Positions 15,992 to 24,442 of a stretch of 64,000 nt of DNA are shown piece by piece. This DNA comes from Streptococcus sp. zg-86 (GTDB lineage: Bacteria > Bacillota > Bacilli > Lactobacillales > Streptococcaceae), in NCBI RefSeq assembly GCF_017639855.1, contig NZ_CP072115.1, positions 1,116,001 through 1,180,000 on the forward strand. The letters are read 5' to 3'. Both the position numbers and the translations under genes were made by a program. Below the pieces are notes generated by a model, which saw only the letters and a list, made by a program, of their open reading frames with translations, was not told the origin of the DNA and searched no databases. Numbering within the stretch: the first letter of the stretch is position 1; every line of letters begins with the position of its first letter.

Positions 15992-16861
15992 TTACTTCTT
16001 CTCCTTCACTGTACCGTCTGCGCTCTTGGTTACTTTCATATCATTGACTGAAATATAACCCATATCAACGACAATTCCTTTTTGAATTTTTTCAGACATG
16101 ACATAGTCTAGAAATTCCTTTTCAAGGCCAGTCGCTTCACCCTTGGTATACATGTGTTCGTAAGACCAGATTGGCCAATCATTGGTAACAACATTGTCCA
16201 TTGTAGGTTCAAAACCATTCAGCTGAATTGTTTTTACTGAGTCATCGATATAGGAAAAGGCAAGATAGGAAATCGCCCCCGGAGTCTGAGAAACGATTGA
16301 CTTAACCATTCCGTTTGAGTCTTGTTCCAAACTCTGCGCTGGCTCTTCCCCTTTCATCACAACCGTATCAAAGGTTGCTCGTGAACCAGAACCGACTGCT
16401 CGGTTGATAATGGAAATCTCTAAATCTTTTCCACCTAGTTCTTTCCAGTTTTTAATGTCACCCGTAAAAATCTTCTTGAGCTGATCAAGGCTAATATCCT
16501 TGACATTAACTTCCTTATTCACGATGACAGCAATGCCTGCAACAGCTACTTGGTAATCAACTAACTGGGTAGCATCAATCCCTGATTTTTCTTCAGCAAA
16601 GACATCACTATTTCCAATCTGAACAGCACCTGACTGAACTTGAGACAGGCCAGTACCTGATCCACCACCTTGGACATTAACCGTTTTGCCCTTATTTTCA
16701 ACGCTAAATTCATCAGCTGCTGCTTCAACTAAGGGTTGAAGGGCAGTCGATCCAACTGCTGTAATGGATTCTCCACGATCAATCCATGAAGCACAAGCAG
16801 ACAAACTAAGGCTCGCTGAAAGGCATAAGGCGATGAGGCCAAGCTTACGCTTTTGTTTCAT
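15992..16861 (-). CDS. pstS: Phosphate-binding lipoprotein PstS
   Basis: 289-aa high-affinity phosphate receptor. ATG at 16861 begins a lipoprotein signal peptide (lipobox LSAC near residue 22) after an AAAGGAAAA site; a TTG 14 codons upstream is in frame but would put charged residues before the signal. Phosphate-site motifs are GSTALQPL and AVGSGSRATF. First gene of the pst operon, under its own promoter and normally induced by phosphate limitation. Confidence 0.96.
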   Translation of the reverse strand: MKQKRKLGLIALCLSASLSLSACASWIDRGESITAVGSTALQPLVEAAADEFSVENKGKTVNVQGGGSGTGLSQVQSGAVQIGNSDVFAEEKSGIDATQLVDYQVAVAGIAVIVNKEVNVKDISLDQLKKIFTGDIKNWKELGGKDLEISIINRAVGSGSRATFDTVVMKGEEPAQSLEQDSNGMVKSIVSQTPGAISYLAFSYIDDSVKTIQLNGFEPTMDNVVTNDWPIWSYEHMYTKGEATGLEKEFLDYVMSEKIQKGIVVDMGYISVNDMKVTKSADGTVKEKK

Positions 16862-16937
16862 TTTTTCTTTTTCCTTTTCATTTTTGCGTGGCTTTCCCTG
16901 CAATTACATCTCATTTACACGAAAGTTCCACAATTCC

Positions 16938-16966
16938 ACTATATCATATAACATTCTAACTTGCAA
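16938..16966 (-). promoter_or_regulatory. pst operon promoter
   Basis: Minus strand -35 TTGCAA (16961-16966), 17-nt spacer, -10 TATAGT (16938-16943). It lies immediately after the rsmF-like stop codon at 16983. Confidence 0.65.
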
Positions 16967-16982
16967 AGTATTTCTAACCCAT

Positions 16983-18296
16983 TTATTTTGATGAAAAACG
17001 CAGCCCTTTTGGAAAAGAATTTTTGAGCGTTCCTGAGACAACTTTTGCAAAACCTAGGCCATTTCCAGCTACTGAAACTTGATACCAACCATTGGTCAAT
17101 TCTGTTGAAACCGCAAGGGTTTGTCCAGCGACATATCGGAAAAAGTCCTCTTCTGAAATCTCGACTCGGTACTTGACCTCGTCGCTCCGTAAGGCCAAAC
17201 CTAGGGCAAAACTTGGCTCAAACCGCTTTTTCTTAAAGGTTCCCAAATGCAAACCATTTCGAGCAATTCTCAACTTTGAAATATCTGGCAAACCATGTGG
17301 GAGAAGATAGAGTTCATCACCAAAGACCTGCAAGATTCCTTCTGCTTTAAACATGAGAGAGCCTTGTGAAAACTCCTGCCATAATTGCTTCTGCTCACGA
17401 TTGAGATTTGACTGATTGCCTTTTAACTTCTTGCTTGAAGCCTTCTTGCCATGGTATTGAAATTTAGCCACAAACTGACCTTCGCCTTTAAACAGATGCG
17501 GGTACATTCGAGCCGTCTCTGAAAAGCCAATTCCTTCTACCATACCATTGATTTTAGGAATATCCACTAACTCCACTTCATAGTGATCTAGCAACCATTG
17601 AACAATCTCTTCGTTTTCTTCTGGCGCCCAAGTGCAGGTTGAATAGATTAGCTGACCATTTGGGGCCAGCATCTCCATCGCAGCCCTTAAAATTTCCTTT
17701 TGTAACTCCGCACACTCACTTGGATAGTCGCTTGACCAATAGTCTATCGCTCCTGGATCCTTGCGAAACATCCCCTCACCCGAACAAGGTGCATCTAAGA
17801 TAATCATATCAAAATAATCCGCAAAAACTCCTGCCAAGCGCTCAGCTGATTCATTGGTCACTAGAACATTGCGAGCTCCAAATCGCTCAATATTTTCCAC
17901 TAAGATTTTCGAGCGTTTTTTTGAAATTTCATTGCTGACAAGAAGTCCTATATTGCCCAAATAGGATAAGAGATGAGTCGATTTTCCTCCTGGTGCAGCA
18001 GCTAAATCCAAGACCTTCATGCCCTCTTGAGGAGCAGCTACCTGTCCTACCACTTGTGCTGCTGGCTCCTGTGAATAGACTAAACCAGTGACATGTTCGA
18101 CCGATCGACCCGATACCTTTCCATAATAAGACCATGGCATTTGCTCAATCTTATGATCAAATGACCACTGTGTTTCCTTTAAGGGATTTGTCCGAAAGCC
18201 AGCTACTGGTTCTTCCTGAAAGCTGTCAAAAAAGGCTGGTGCTTGTGCACCGAGCAGTTGTTCGTATTTCTCTATAAAATCGTTTGGTAATACCAT
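16983..18296 (-). CDS. RsmF/YebU-like 16S rRNA m5C methyltransferase (NOL1/NOP2/sun family)
   Basis: 437-aa RNA cytosine-C5 methyltransferase. SAM motif VLDLAAAPGGKSTHLL, catalytic motif IV DAPCSGEGMF and motif VI STCTWAPEENE (both cysteines of the family) are present; a C-terminal PUA-like/RsmF RNA-binding part follows. ATG at 18296 overlaps the stop of the upstream gene (TGATG). The exact rRNA position is inferred from the RsmF family. Confidence 0.92.
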   Translation of the reverse strand: MVLPNDFIEKYEQLLGAQAPAFFDSFQEEPVAGFRTNPLKETQWSFDHKIEQMPWSYYGKVSGRSVEHVTGLVYSQEPAAQVVGQVAAPQEGMKVLDLAAAPGGKSTHLLSYLGNIGLLVSNEISKKRSKILVENIERFGARNVLVTNESAERLAGVFADYFDMIILDAPCSGEGMFRKDPGAIDYWSSDYPSECAELQKEILRAAMEMLAPNGQLIYSTCTWAPEENEEIVQWLLDHYEVELVDIPKINGMVEGIGFSETARMYPHLFKGEGQFVAKFQYHGKKASSKKLKGNQSNLNREQKQLWQEFSQGSLMFKAEGILQVFGDELYLLPHGLPDISKLRIARNGLHLGTFKKKRFEPSFALGLALRSDEVKYRVEISEEDFFRYVAGQTLAVSTELTNGWYQVSVAGNGLGFAKVVSGTLKNSFPKGLRFSSK

Positions 18297-19054
18297 CACC
18301 GTAAATACCTTTTTATCTCATTTATTTTTTCAGTTGGGGCAAAAATAATATACTCACGACCGTAAAAAGCTGGTTTCTTGCCACTTGTTGTCATCATGGT
18401 ATAGCCGAGCTTCTCCCCCAAAATACTTGCTGCAGCGTAATCCCAAGGATAGATATAGGAAGCCTGAGCCAGTAAACGGCCTGTCAAAACATGAGCAAAG
18501 CTAATCCCTGCACTACCGATTGAACGAGTTCCCAAAGTGTGATCTGCCATATCCCCTAATCCTGCATAATTTTGAGCATAGAGCCCTGCATTGAGACCAA
18601 TCAACCCTTCTTTTAAAGACTTGCTTTGAAATGGAGGCAAGAGCCTGTCATTTTCATAAACTGGAAATTGACCTCCACCATGATACAGTTTATCTTCTAT
18701 CACATCATAAATCAGGCCAAATTGACCAAGACCATCTTCAAAATACGCAACTAAAACAGCAAAATCTGCCTTTTGAACGATGAAATTTGTCGTTCCATCA
18801 ATGGGATCAATCACCCAGACCTTCCCTTGACCTAAGGGTAAATGCTCTAGACTCTCTTCTCCTAAAATACGATCTGTTGGATAACGCTCCATAATCTTTG
18901 CCGTTAGATTTTCCTGAACCGTCTTATCCAACTGGGTGACCAAATCTGTAAAATGTCCCTTTTCTTCAATGACCAATTCATCCTCTAAATGCTGTCTTAA
19001 AAATTCTCCAGCATCTAAAACAAGCTCTTTGGCAAATTGATATTTATCTTCCAA
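18296..19054 (-). CDS. Inositol monophosphatase family protein
   Basis: 252-aa Mg-dependent phosphatase of the IMPase/SuhB superfamily. Metal-site motifs: GEES (residues ~70), WVIDPIDGTTNF and WDYAAA near the C-terminus. The start is TTG at 19054, inside the end of the UPF0223 gene (11-bp overlap). The physiological substrate in streptococci is not settled; inositol phosphate, NADP or fructose bisphosphate are candidates by family. Confidence 0.9.
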   Translation of the reverse strand: MEDKYQFAKELVLDAGEFLRQHLEDELVIEEKGHFTDLVTQLDKTVQENLTAKIMERYPTDRILGEESLEHLPLGQGKVWVIDPIDGTTNFIVQKADFAVLVAYFEDGLGQFGLIYDVIEDKLYHGGGQFPVYENDRLLPPFQSKSLKEGLIGLNAGLYAQNYAGLGDMADHTLGTRSIGSAGISFAHVLTGRLLAQASYIYPWDYAAASILGEKLGYTMMTTSGKKPAFYGREYIIFAPTEKINEIKRYLR

Positions 19055-19322
19055 GAGAAATCACTCCCTTTCCTTGCTCCTTTGCCTGCTTGACTGCGCG
19101 ATAGGTTGAATAACCCGAAGCTGCTTCAAATTCACGGTCAATTCGGCGTTCTTCTCCCTTGCTTTTTACAACTGTTTTAAATTGATTGTAGGTTTCAAGA
19201 AGGGCTGTAACTGTTACACCACCCTCATAGGCCTTTTCCACCTGATTCAAAAAAGAAAGCACGGAGGATAACTCCTCTGTGCTCCACGAGAAATCAAGTG
19301 GATATGAATAATTCTTTTCCAT
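19044..19322 (-). CDS. UPF0223 family protein
   Basis: 92-aa conserved protein of unknown function (YktA-like). Features: N-terminal YPLDFSWSTEELSSVLSFLNQVEKAYEGG and a basic C-terminal half with YRAVKQAKEQ. It sits between spx and the inositol phosphatase gene, 2 bp after spx, so it is co-transcribed. Confidence 0.88.
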   Translation of the reverse strand: MEKNYSYPLDFSWSTEELSSVLSFLNQVEKAYEGGVTVTALLETYNQFKTVVKSKGEERRIDREFEAASGYSTYRAVKQAKEQGKGVISLGR

Positions 19323-19324
19323 AT

Positions 19325-19732
19325 CTATCCTTGTCCTATTTCCGCTTTTAAGGTTGCATTTTTTAATTCTTGCTTTCGATATTTCCGTGGTAAAAAAGCC
19401 CGGATTTCATCCTCATTAAATCCAATCTGCATTCGCTTTTCATCTAGAATAATCGGACGACGTAGCAAACTTGGATAAGCTGCTATCAATTCAATCAACT
19501 CTGAAATAGAGAGTTCCTCTACATCAACATTTAGCTTTTGAAATACCTTTGAACGTGTCGAAATCAAATCATCTGTCCCATTCTCTGTCAGAGCTAAAAT
19601 TTTTCTCAATTCCTCTGTCGTCAAGGGACTGGTCATAATATTATGTTCCGAGAAAGGTACCTGATGATTGGTTAACCATGCTCTAGCTTTACGACAACTC
19701 GTACAACTAGGAGATAAAAACAGTGTAATCAT
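19325..19732 (-). CDS. spx: Spx/ArsC-family transcriptional regulator
   Basis: 135-aa Spx-type protein that contacts the RNA polymerase alpha C-terminal domain and senses thiol stress. The redox switch C10-x-x-C13 (PSCTSCRKA) and the RPI motif (RRPIILDEKRMQIGF) are both present. Length is typical. It heads a four-gene run (spx, UPF0223, phosphatase, rsmF-like). Streptococci usually have two Spx paralogues; which one this is cannot be told here. Confidence 0.93.
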   Translation of the reverse strand: MITLFLSPSCTSCRKARAWLTNHQVPFSEHNIMTSPLTTEELRKILALTENGTDDLISTRSKVFQKLNVDVEELSISELIELIAAYPSLLRRPIILDEKRMQIGFNEDEIRAFLPRKYRKQELKNATLKAEIGQG

Positions 19733-19766
19733 AAGCCTACCTTTCTAGTTTATTTTCCTACCTTCT

Positions 19767-19795
19767 ATTATACACTAGATAAGAGGCTTTTACAA
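19767..19795 (-). promoter_or_regulatory. spx promoter
   Basis: Minus strand -35 TTGTAA (19790-19795), 17-nt spacer, -10 TATAAT (19767-19772); ribosome site GAAAGGTAGG precedes the ATG at 19732. Confidence 0.7.
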
Positions 19796-19808
19796 GATAA
19801 AATCAGAC

Positions 19809-20552
19809 TTATCCTTGCTTATCCCCTAATAAATCATCGATTTTGGCTTCTAACCGCTGCAAGACGAGATGTTGCTCTGCAATTTTTAAGGAAAGCTCGT
19901 CAATTTTGGCATCCCGTTCGCTATCAACAAAGAAGCGGGTAATAATCGCAGTGACCATCCCAAAAGTCAAAATGCCAATCAGCATGAGGACAATCGCAAT
20001 CACTTTGGCAATCGTCGTATGGGGGACAATATCTCCATAGCCAACAGTTGTCATGGTTACAATCGACCACCAGAGAGCATTTAGAAAGGTATGCTTTTCA
20101 ACAATAGTAAGAACACCACTTGCCACCATGACCGCAGCAAAATTGAGGACCAAGATTTTATACAAACCGCTGGTATTCATCAATTTACGCAGGATATCCC
20201 ATAGCTTACTAGATATTGCAATCAGTCGTGTAAATTTGAGCACGCCAAATAATTTTGTAAAGCGGGCAATGCGACCAATTCTGAAAAAGGCTGCCAGCTG
20301 CACAAATGGGAGTATGGCAATCAGATCGAGAATATTCTTGCGGACATACTCGCCTTTATTCTCTGCATAATAGAGATTACTGCTATAATCAAAAACAAAA
20401 ATCCCCCAAAGTAAGGTATCACACACATGATACAATAAGCTCTGAGAGGAAACAAGGGCCAACATTTCACTGATAATCAGCAACACGTATAGCACTGCCA
20501 TCACAATCATCACAACTTCATAGCGCGAATCTTTAATGATTTTCTTAATCAT
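19809..20552 (-). CDS. Voltage-gated-type potassium channel family protein
   Basis: 247-aa membrane protein with a Kv-like layout: S1-S4-type helices over residues ~12-125 (arginine-rich FFRIGRIARFTKLFGVLKFTRL), then a pore with selectivity filter TVGYGD, a last helix and a C-terminal coiled coil (~215-245, KIAEQHLVLQRLEAKIDDL) likely for tetramer assembly. The TVGYGD filter indicates K+ selectivity. It overlaps the end of ribF by 8 bp. Confidence 0.9.
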   Translation of the reverse strand: MIKKIIKDSRYEVVMIVMAVLYVLLIISEMLALVSSQSLLYHVCDTLLWGIFVFDYSSNLYYAENKGEYVRKNILDLIAILPFVQLAAFFRIGRIARFTKLFGVLKFTRLIAISSKLWDILRKLMNTSGLYKILVLNFAAVMVASGVLTIVEKHTFLNALWWSIVTMTTVGYGDIVPHTTIAKVIAIVLMLIGILTFGMVTAIITRFFVDSERDAKIDELSLKIAEQHLVLQRLEAKIDDLLGDKQG

Positions 20553-21471
20553 GATCCTTCCAAGTGAGCGCCCTTCGCTCGTCTTCCTTCATTTGTGTCA
20601 TGAGGGCATCAATGCCATCAAATTTAATCATTTCACGTATTTTTTCTAACCAATAAATCGTAATTTTTTCACCATAGATATAACGTTCAAAGCCAAAAAT
20701 ATGAGCTTCCAAGCGTAACTCTGTTCCATCAAAAGTCACATTCTTCCCAACACTAGCCATGGCACGATAGCGTTGCCCAGCAATGGCAACATCTGCAACA
20801 TAAACACCGTCTGCCGGTAAGTGAACCGCATCAAGTGGTGCAAGATTCGCTGTTGGATAACCAATCGTCCGTCCTCTTGCATCGCCATGGACAACAATGC
20901 CCCGTGTTTCAAAAGGATAGCCCAATAATCGATTGGCTTCGACTACTCGCCCTTCTTGGACGGCCTTGCGAATCCGAGTGGATGATATTTTTTCTCCATT
21001 TAATTGGACTTCTTCAACCACTTCTACTTCACCGTCAAATAGTTCTTTTAACTCTGCAACCGTTGCTCTAGTATTTCCAAAATGATAATCAAAGCCAACT
21101 ACCACAACACTAGCCTGCAATCCTTTAATATAGTTTTCAATGAACGCTTCAGGTGTTGTTGCAGCAAAGGAACTGGTAAAATCTGTCAGATACAGTTGAT
21201 CAACACCGTACTCTTCAAATAACTGGAAGCGACGCTCTGCACTTGTCAAATGACGAAGTAAGTCAGGACTAAAGCGGGTAAAAGCCAGACGAGGTGACTC
21301 TGGAAAGGTCAGAACAGTTACCGTCAATCCACGTTGATCTGCTATTGCACGCGCCTTATCTAACAAGGCCTTATGCCCTAAATGAATGCCGTCAAAATAC
21401 CCCAATACCAATACGGTGTCTCCTTGGGGCTGAATGTCTTTATAATCGTTTATTGTTATCCGTTTCATCAT
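20545..21471 (-). CDS. ribF: Bifunctional riboflavin kinase/FAD synthetase
   Basis: 308-aa RibF making FMN and FAD. The N-terminal FAD synthetase domain has GYFDGIHLGHKALL and the SSTRIR motif; the C-terminal riboflavin kinase domain has the GYPTANL motif. It lies 33 bp after truB. There is no ribosome site; instead an extended -10 TGaTACAAT (box 21478-21483) ends six bases before the ATG ATG pair at 21471, so a leaderless transcript is plausible in addition to read-through from truB. Confidence 0.96.
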   Translation of the reverse strand: MMKRITINDYKDIQPQGDTVLVLGYFDGIHLGHKALLDKARAIADQRGLTVTVLTFPESPRLAFTRFSPDLLRHLTSAERRFQLFEEYGVDQLYLTDFTSSFAATTPEAFIENYIKGLQASVVVVGFDYHFGNTRATVAELKELFDGEVEVVEEVQLNGEKISSTRIRKAVQEGRVVEANRLLGYPFETRGIVVHGDARGRTIGYPTANLAPLDAVHLPADGVYVADVAIAGQRYRAMASVGKNVTFDGTELRLEAHIFGFERYIYGEKITIYWLEKIREMIKFDGIDALMTQMKEDERRALTWKDHD

Positions 21472-21477
21472 TGTATT

Positions 21478-21483
21478 ATTGTA
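21478..21483 (-). promoter_or_regulatory. Possible leaderless ribF promoter (-10 box)
   Basis: Extended -10 TGaTACAAT on the minus strand, six bases before the ATG at 21471. The -35 region is poor, so it relies on the extended -10. Confidence 0.45.
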
Positions 21484-21504
21484 TCATAAAGCTCTGAAAA
21501 AGAC

Positions 21505-22386
21505 CTAGATAAAAACCTTTCTAGGCTTATAGGAACCTTCTCTTTTTTCTAACATGGCAACTAATTGCCCTTCAAAGAAAGCAGCAAGGACATTTTCTGA
21601 CCTATCTAGTACCACAAAACGTCCATGTTTTACATCCGTTACTTCTTCTTCCGTCAGCAAAATTTTTGGTACATCGCCAATTCCTTGCTCAATCGGTTGC
21701 AAAAATGTGACATCATCCATTTGCACTAAGTGAGCAATTTCTTCAATGGTCAACGCATCTGCAATCACCATGCCTGAAGAACCTGTCCGCACCAAATGAG
21801 ACATATGGCTAGCAAAACCGAGTTGAGTTCCTAAGTCCACGGACAAGGTACGCACATAAGTTCCTTTACTACAACGCACACGAAAGGAAAAGCGTACACA
21901 GTCATTTTCAAAAAGGAGTGGGCTAATCCGATCAAACTGATAGATGTCTACCTGACGCTCAGGTCGCTCAACTGTTTCCCCAGCTCGTGCATATTCGTAG
22001 AGCTTGCGGCCATTGACCTTAACTGCCGAATACATAGGAGGAATCTGGGTGATTGTTCCGACAAACCCTTGCATAGCTTGGTCGATTTCTTCTTCCGTCA
22101 AAGTCGTCGGAATTGCAGTCCGCTCCACCACTTCACCAGACGCATCTTCTGTCGTCGTTGAAAAGCCAAGCGTGATTTCGCCCTCGTAGACTTTCCCTTC
22201 TTCCTGCATATATTCAATGAGGCGGGTCGCTTTTCCAACCGCAATTGGCAAGACCCCTGTCACATCTGGGTCAAGGGTGCCGCCGTGTCCAATCTTCTTT
22301 TCTCTTAAAATCTTACGTAGTTTAAATACCACATCATGCGAGGTCATCCCCGCTTCTTTTTTTACATTGATAATTCCTGAAAGCAT
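21505..22386 (-). CDS. truB: tRNA pseudouridine(55) synthase
   Basis: 293-aa TruB, forming pseudouridine 55 in the T-loop of tRNAs. The catalytic Asp motif GGTLDPDVTGVLP is near residue 40, followed by KVYEGEITLGFSTTTEDASGE. The C-terminal PUA-like part is short. ATG at 22386 has no ribosome site and is six bases from TATAAT. truB-ribF linkage is common in Firmicutes. Confidence 0.97.
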   Translation of the reverse strand: MLSGIINVKKEAGMTSHDVVFKLRKILREKKIGHGGTLDPDVTGVLPIAVGKATRLIEYMQEEGKVYEGEITLGFSTTTEDASGEVVERTAIPTTLTEEEIDQAMQGFVGTITQIPPMYSAVKVNGRKLYEYARAGETVERPERQVDIYQFDRISPLLFENDCVRFSFRVRCSKGTYVRTLSVDLGTQLGFASHMSHLVRTGSSGMVIADALTIEEIAHLVQMDDVTFLQPIEQGIGDVPKILLTEEEVTDVKHGRFVVLDRSENVLAAFFEGQLVAMLEKREGSYKPRKVFI

Positions 22387-22392
22387 AGAACT

Positions 22393-22420
22393 ATTATAGC
22401 ATAGAAATGGAATTGGACAA
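22393..22420 (-). promoter_or_regulatory. truB promoter (leaderless)
   Basis: Minus strand -35 TTGTCC (22415-22420), 16-nt spacer, extended -10 TGcTATAAT (box 22393-22398), six bases before the start codon. Confidence 0.75.
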
Positions 22421-22431
22421 GTAGAAGATTC

Positions 22432-23157
22432 TTACTCTTTTAATAGATAATGGAGGACATGATCAGGGTCTTCTAGCATCATCTTGGTCAGCCTATAGTT
22501 TTCTGATTCCTTGTAATCAATCTCCCTGATTTCCGTATCGAAATGATACAGCCGTGAATGGGGAAGGGTCGTCAAAATCGGGGAGTGGGTTGCAATGATA
22601 AATTGAGAGCCTTGCTGGGCTAATTCATATATCCGCCGCATCATGGCCAACTGATTCTGCGGAGAAAGCGTCACTTCTGGTTCATCTAGTAGATAGAGAC
22701 TATTGGGCTTAAAATGGTGTAAGAGCAAGCCCATAAAGGCCTGACCATGCGATTTTTGATGAGGAATGCCACCATAGTGGTCCAATTGATAGCCAGCTTG
22801 AATTTCTCCCTCCCACACTTCTTCGAGATAGCTGGCTACATTATAAAAACTTTCTGCTCGGAGGAAAAAACCTGATTTGGGTCGCCTAGCACTCTTAGAA
22901 AGAATGAGAGAGTCGCAAAGAGATGAGTGGGTATCTTTAGTCGTAAAATAGGCTTGAAGACTTCCACCTTCTGGATTGAAGCCCCAAGAAACAGCAATCG
23001 CCTCTAATAAGGTTGATTTGCCACTCCCATTTTCTCCCGTAAAAAAGGTAATGGGCAAAGATAAATCAAGCGTCCTTAGCTCACGAATGGCAGAAATGCG
23101 GAAATAATACTCTTCTTCTGCCAAGTCTTTTACTTCAAGTTTGGTGATAAAATTCAT
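22432..23157 (-). CDS. AAA-family ATPase (RecF/ABC-type, predicted)
   Basis: 241-aa cytosolic ABC-like ATPase without membrane segments. Walker A GENGSGKSTLLEAIA is near residue 45, Walker B LYLLDEPEVTLSP is near 160, followed by an IIATHSPIL switch. The signature region (SHGQAFMGLL) is weak, as in OLD/RecF-like proteins. ATG at 23157 is preceded by GGGAG; a GTG seven codons upstream was rejected. Role unknown; families of this kind act in DNA repair, defence or as predicted ATP-dependent regulators. Not part of a recognisable defence pair here. Confidence 0.85.
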   Translation of the reverse strand: MNFITKLEVKDLAEEEYYFRISAIRELRTLDLSLPITFFTGENGSGKSTLLEAIAVSWGFNPEGGSLQAYFTTKDTHSSLCDSLILSKSARRPKSGFFLRAESFYNVASYLEEVWEGEIQAGYQLDHYGGIPHQKSHGQAFMGLLLHHFKPNSLYLLDEPEVTLSPQNQLAMMRRIYELAQQGSQFIIATHSPILTTLPHSRLYHFDTEIREIDYKESENYRLTKMMLEDPDHVLHYLLKE

Positions 23158-23234
23158 TGCTATCTCCCAGTTCTCCACTTCTTACAATGGATATGCCCCT
23201 ATAACATCTGAGGCAAGACCACCAGTTTAACACG

Positions 23235-24005
23235 TTAGACTATATTCCCAGCCAATTCAGCCAAGCATTCCTCTACAAACTGTGACATTAAGCTAGTAGA
23301 AACTAGAGAAATCCCATGCTGATAGGCGTTAAGAACACTCTCCAACATCTCATAGTATCCTTGAGACAACTGTTCCTGCGCCCATTCTCCACCTTCTTTC
23401 TTGGATAACATCCTTCCTTCTCTCACATAAGCAAGCGTTCGACAGAGATTCAAAATAGTAGATACGGGGTCTTTTGTCACCGTTGTTAAACTATCTTCAA
23501 TATCATACCATACACTATCTAAGTAGTCTTTTTGAGTGGGCGCCTGAAAGACTTTGGTAATCTCCTCACCATATAAGACGATTCCCTTTTGACAAATGAC
23601 CATGATATGTGCAGTCAAATCTCTATCAACGCCCTGCATGTTTGTACAATACAAGGAGATAGTTTCTTCGGCTGCTTTTCTGTGTTGGATAGAATAGTGT
23701 AAATGATAGGGTAGGGGAAAATGTGGAGGTTTAAGGTCTTTTTTGCAAACAACACTCATCTCAACTCCCTTTTTGGGACCACGTCGCTCTATTTCCAGTA
23801 GGGAGCAAATGAGTTTTTCTTTTTGTACTTGTTGCACAGGTTCATTAACTACTACTAAAAAATCAATATCGCTTTGTTCCCAAGAAAAACAGTCATAGGC
23901 AAGAGAACCATGCACATATATGCCGACTAGATTAGAACCCAGTAAGCTGAGCAAATCACGCTTTATGAGATTTGATATTTGGAATACTCTGCTATCCATT
24001 TCCAT
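23235..24005 (-). CDS. Nucleotidyltransferase with DUF4111 (AadA-like) domain
   Basis: 256-aa protein. The N-terminal nucleotidyltransferase motif GSLAYDCF-x4-SDIDFLVV supplies the metal-binding aspartates; the C-terminal DUF4111 helical domain is the type found in aminoglycoside adenylyltransferases (ant(3'')/aadA). Similarity is architectural only; drug inactivation is not shown. The ATG at 24005 shares a base with the stop of the GNAT gene (TAATG), so the pair is translationally coupled. Confidence 0.85.
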   Translation of the reverse strand: MEMDSRVFQISNLIKRDLLSLLGSNLVGIYVHGSLAYDCFSWEQSDIDFLVVVNEPVQQVQKEKLICSLLEIERRGPKKGVEMSVVCKKDLKPPHFPLPYHLHYSIQHRKAAEETISLYCTNMQGVDRDLTAHIMVICQKGIVLYGEEITKVFQAPTQKDYLDSVWYDIEDSLTTVTKDPVSTILNLCRTLAYVREGRMLSKKEGGEWAQEQLSQGYYEMLESVLNAYQHGISLVSTSLMSQFVEECLAELAGNIV

Positions 24006-24442
24006 TAGTATGACTCCCCAAGCTGATAAGCAAACCCAACTGAGGTTTTCTCAAAGCCATAGTGTTCATAAAACCGGTGGGCTATCTGTCGCTCCTCTCC
24101 CAAACCACTATTTAAGGCTAGAGTCTGACAGCCTGTTTCTTTACCAATCTGCCTGACCCTATCGAGCAAGGCCGTTGCAATTCCTTGATGGCGATACTGA
24201 CTATTGACAACCAAGGCTAGTATCCGCAAGTAAGCACCATTTCTTTCAAAAAAGTACATCTTGGCATAGCCGAGCAGACCAAGAACCTGTCCTTCTTCTT
24301 CATAGACTAACAATTCGTAGTCTGGTTGTGCCAAAAGGGAGGACAAACGCTCATCTAACTCTTCAATCTGACTGGGATAGCCCAACTCTAGTAGTAACTG
24401 CTGACACGCTAGAACATCCTTCTCTTTGTAGCTACGAATCAT
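24005..24442 (-). CDS. GNAT family N-acetyltransferase
   Basis: 145-aa single-domain acetyltransferase. The acetyl-CoA pyrophosphate loop reads QYRHQGIATALLDRV; motif B is HRFYEHYGFEKTSVGFAYQL. Substrate unknown. Overlaps the DUF2130 gene by ATGA and the nucleotidyltransferase gene by one base, forming a tight three-gene unit. Confidence 0.88.
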   Translation of the reverse strand: MIRSYKEKDVLACQQLLLELGYPSQIEELDERLSSLLAQPDYELLVYEEEGQVLGLLGYAKMYFFERNGAYLRILALVVNSQYRHQGIATALLDRVRQIGKETGCQTLALNSGLGEERQIAHRFYEHYGFEKTSVGFAYQLGESY

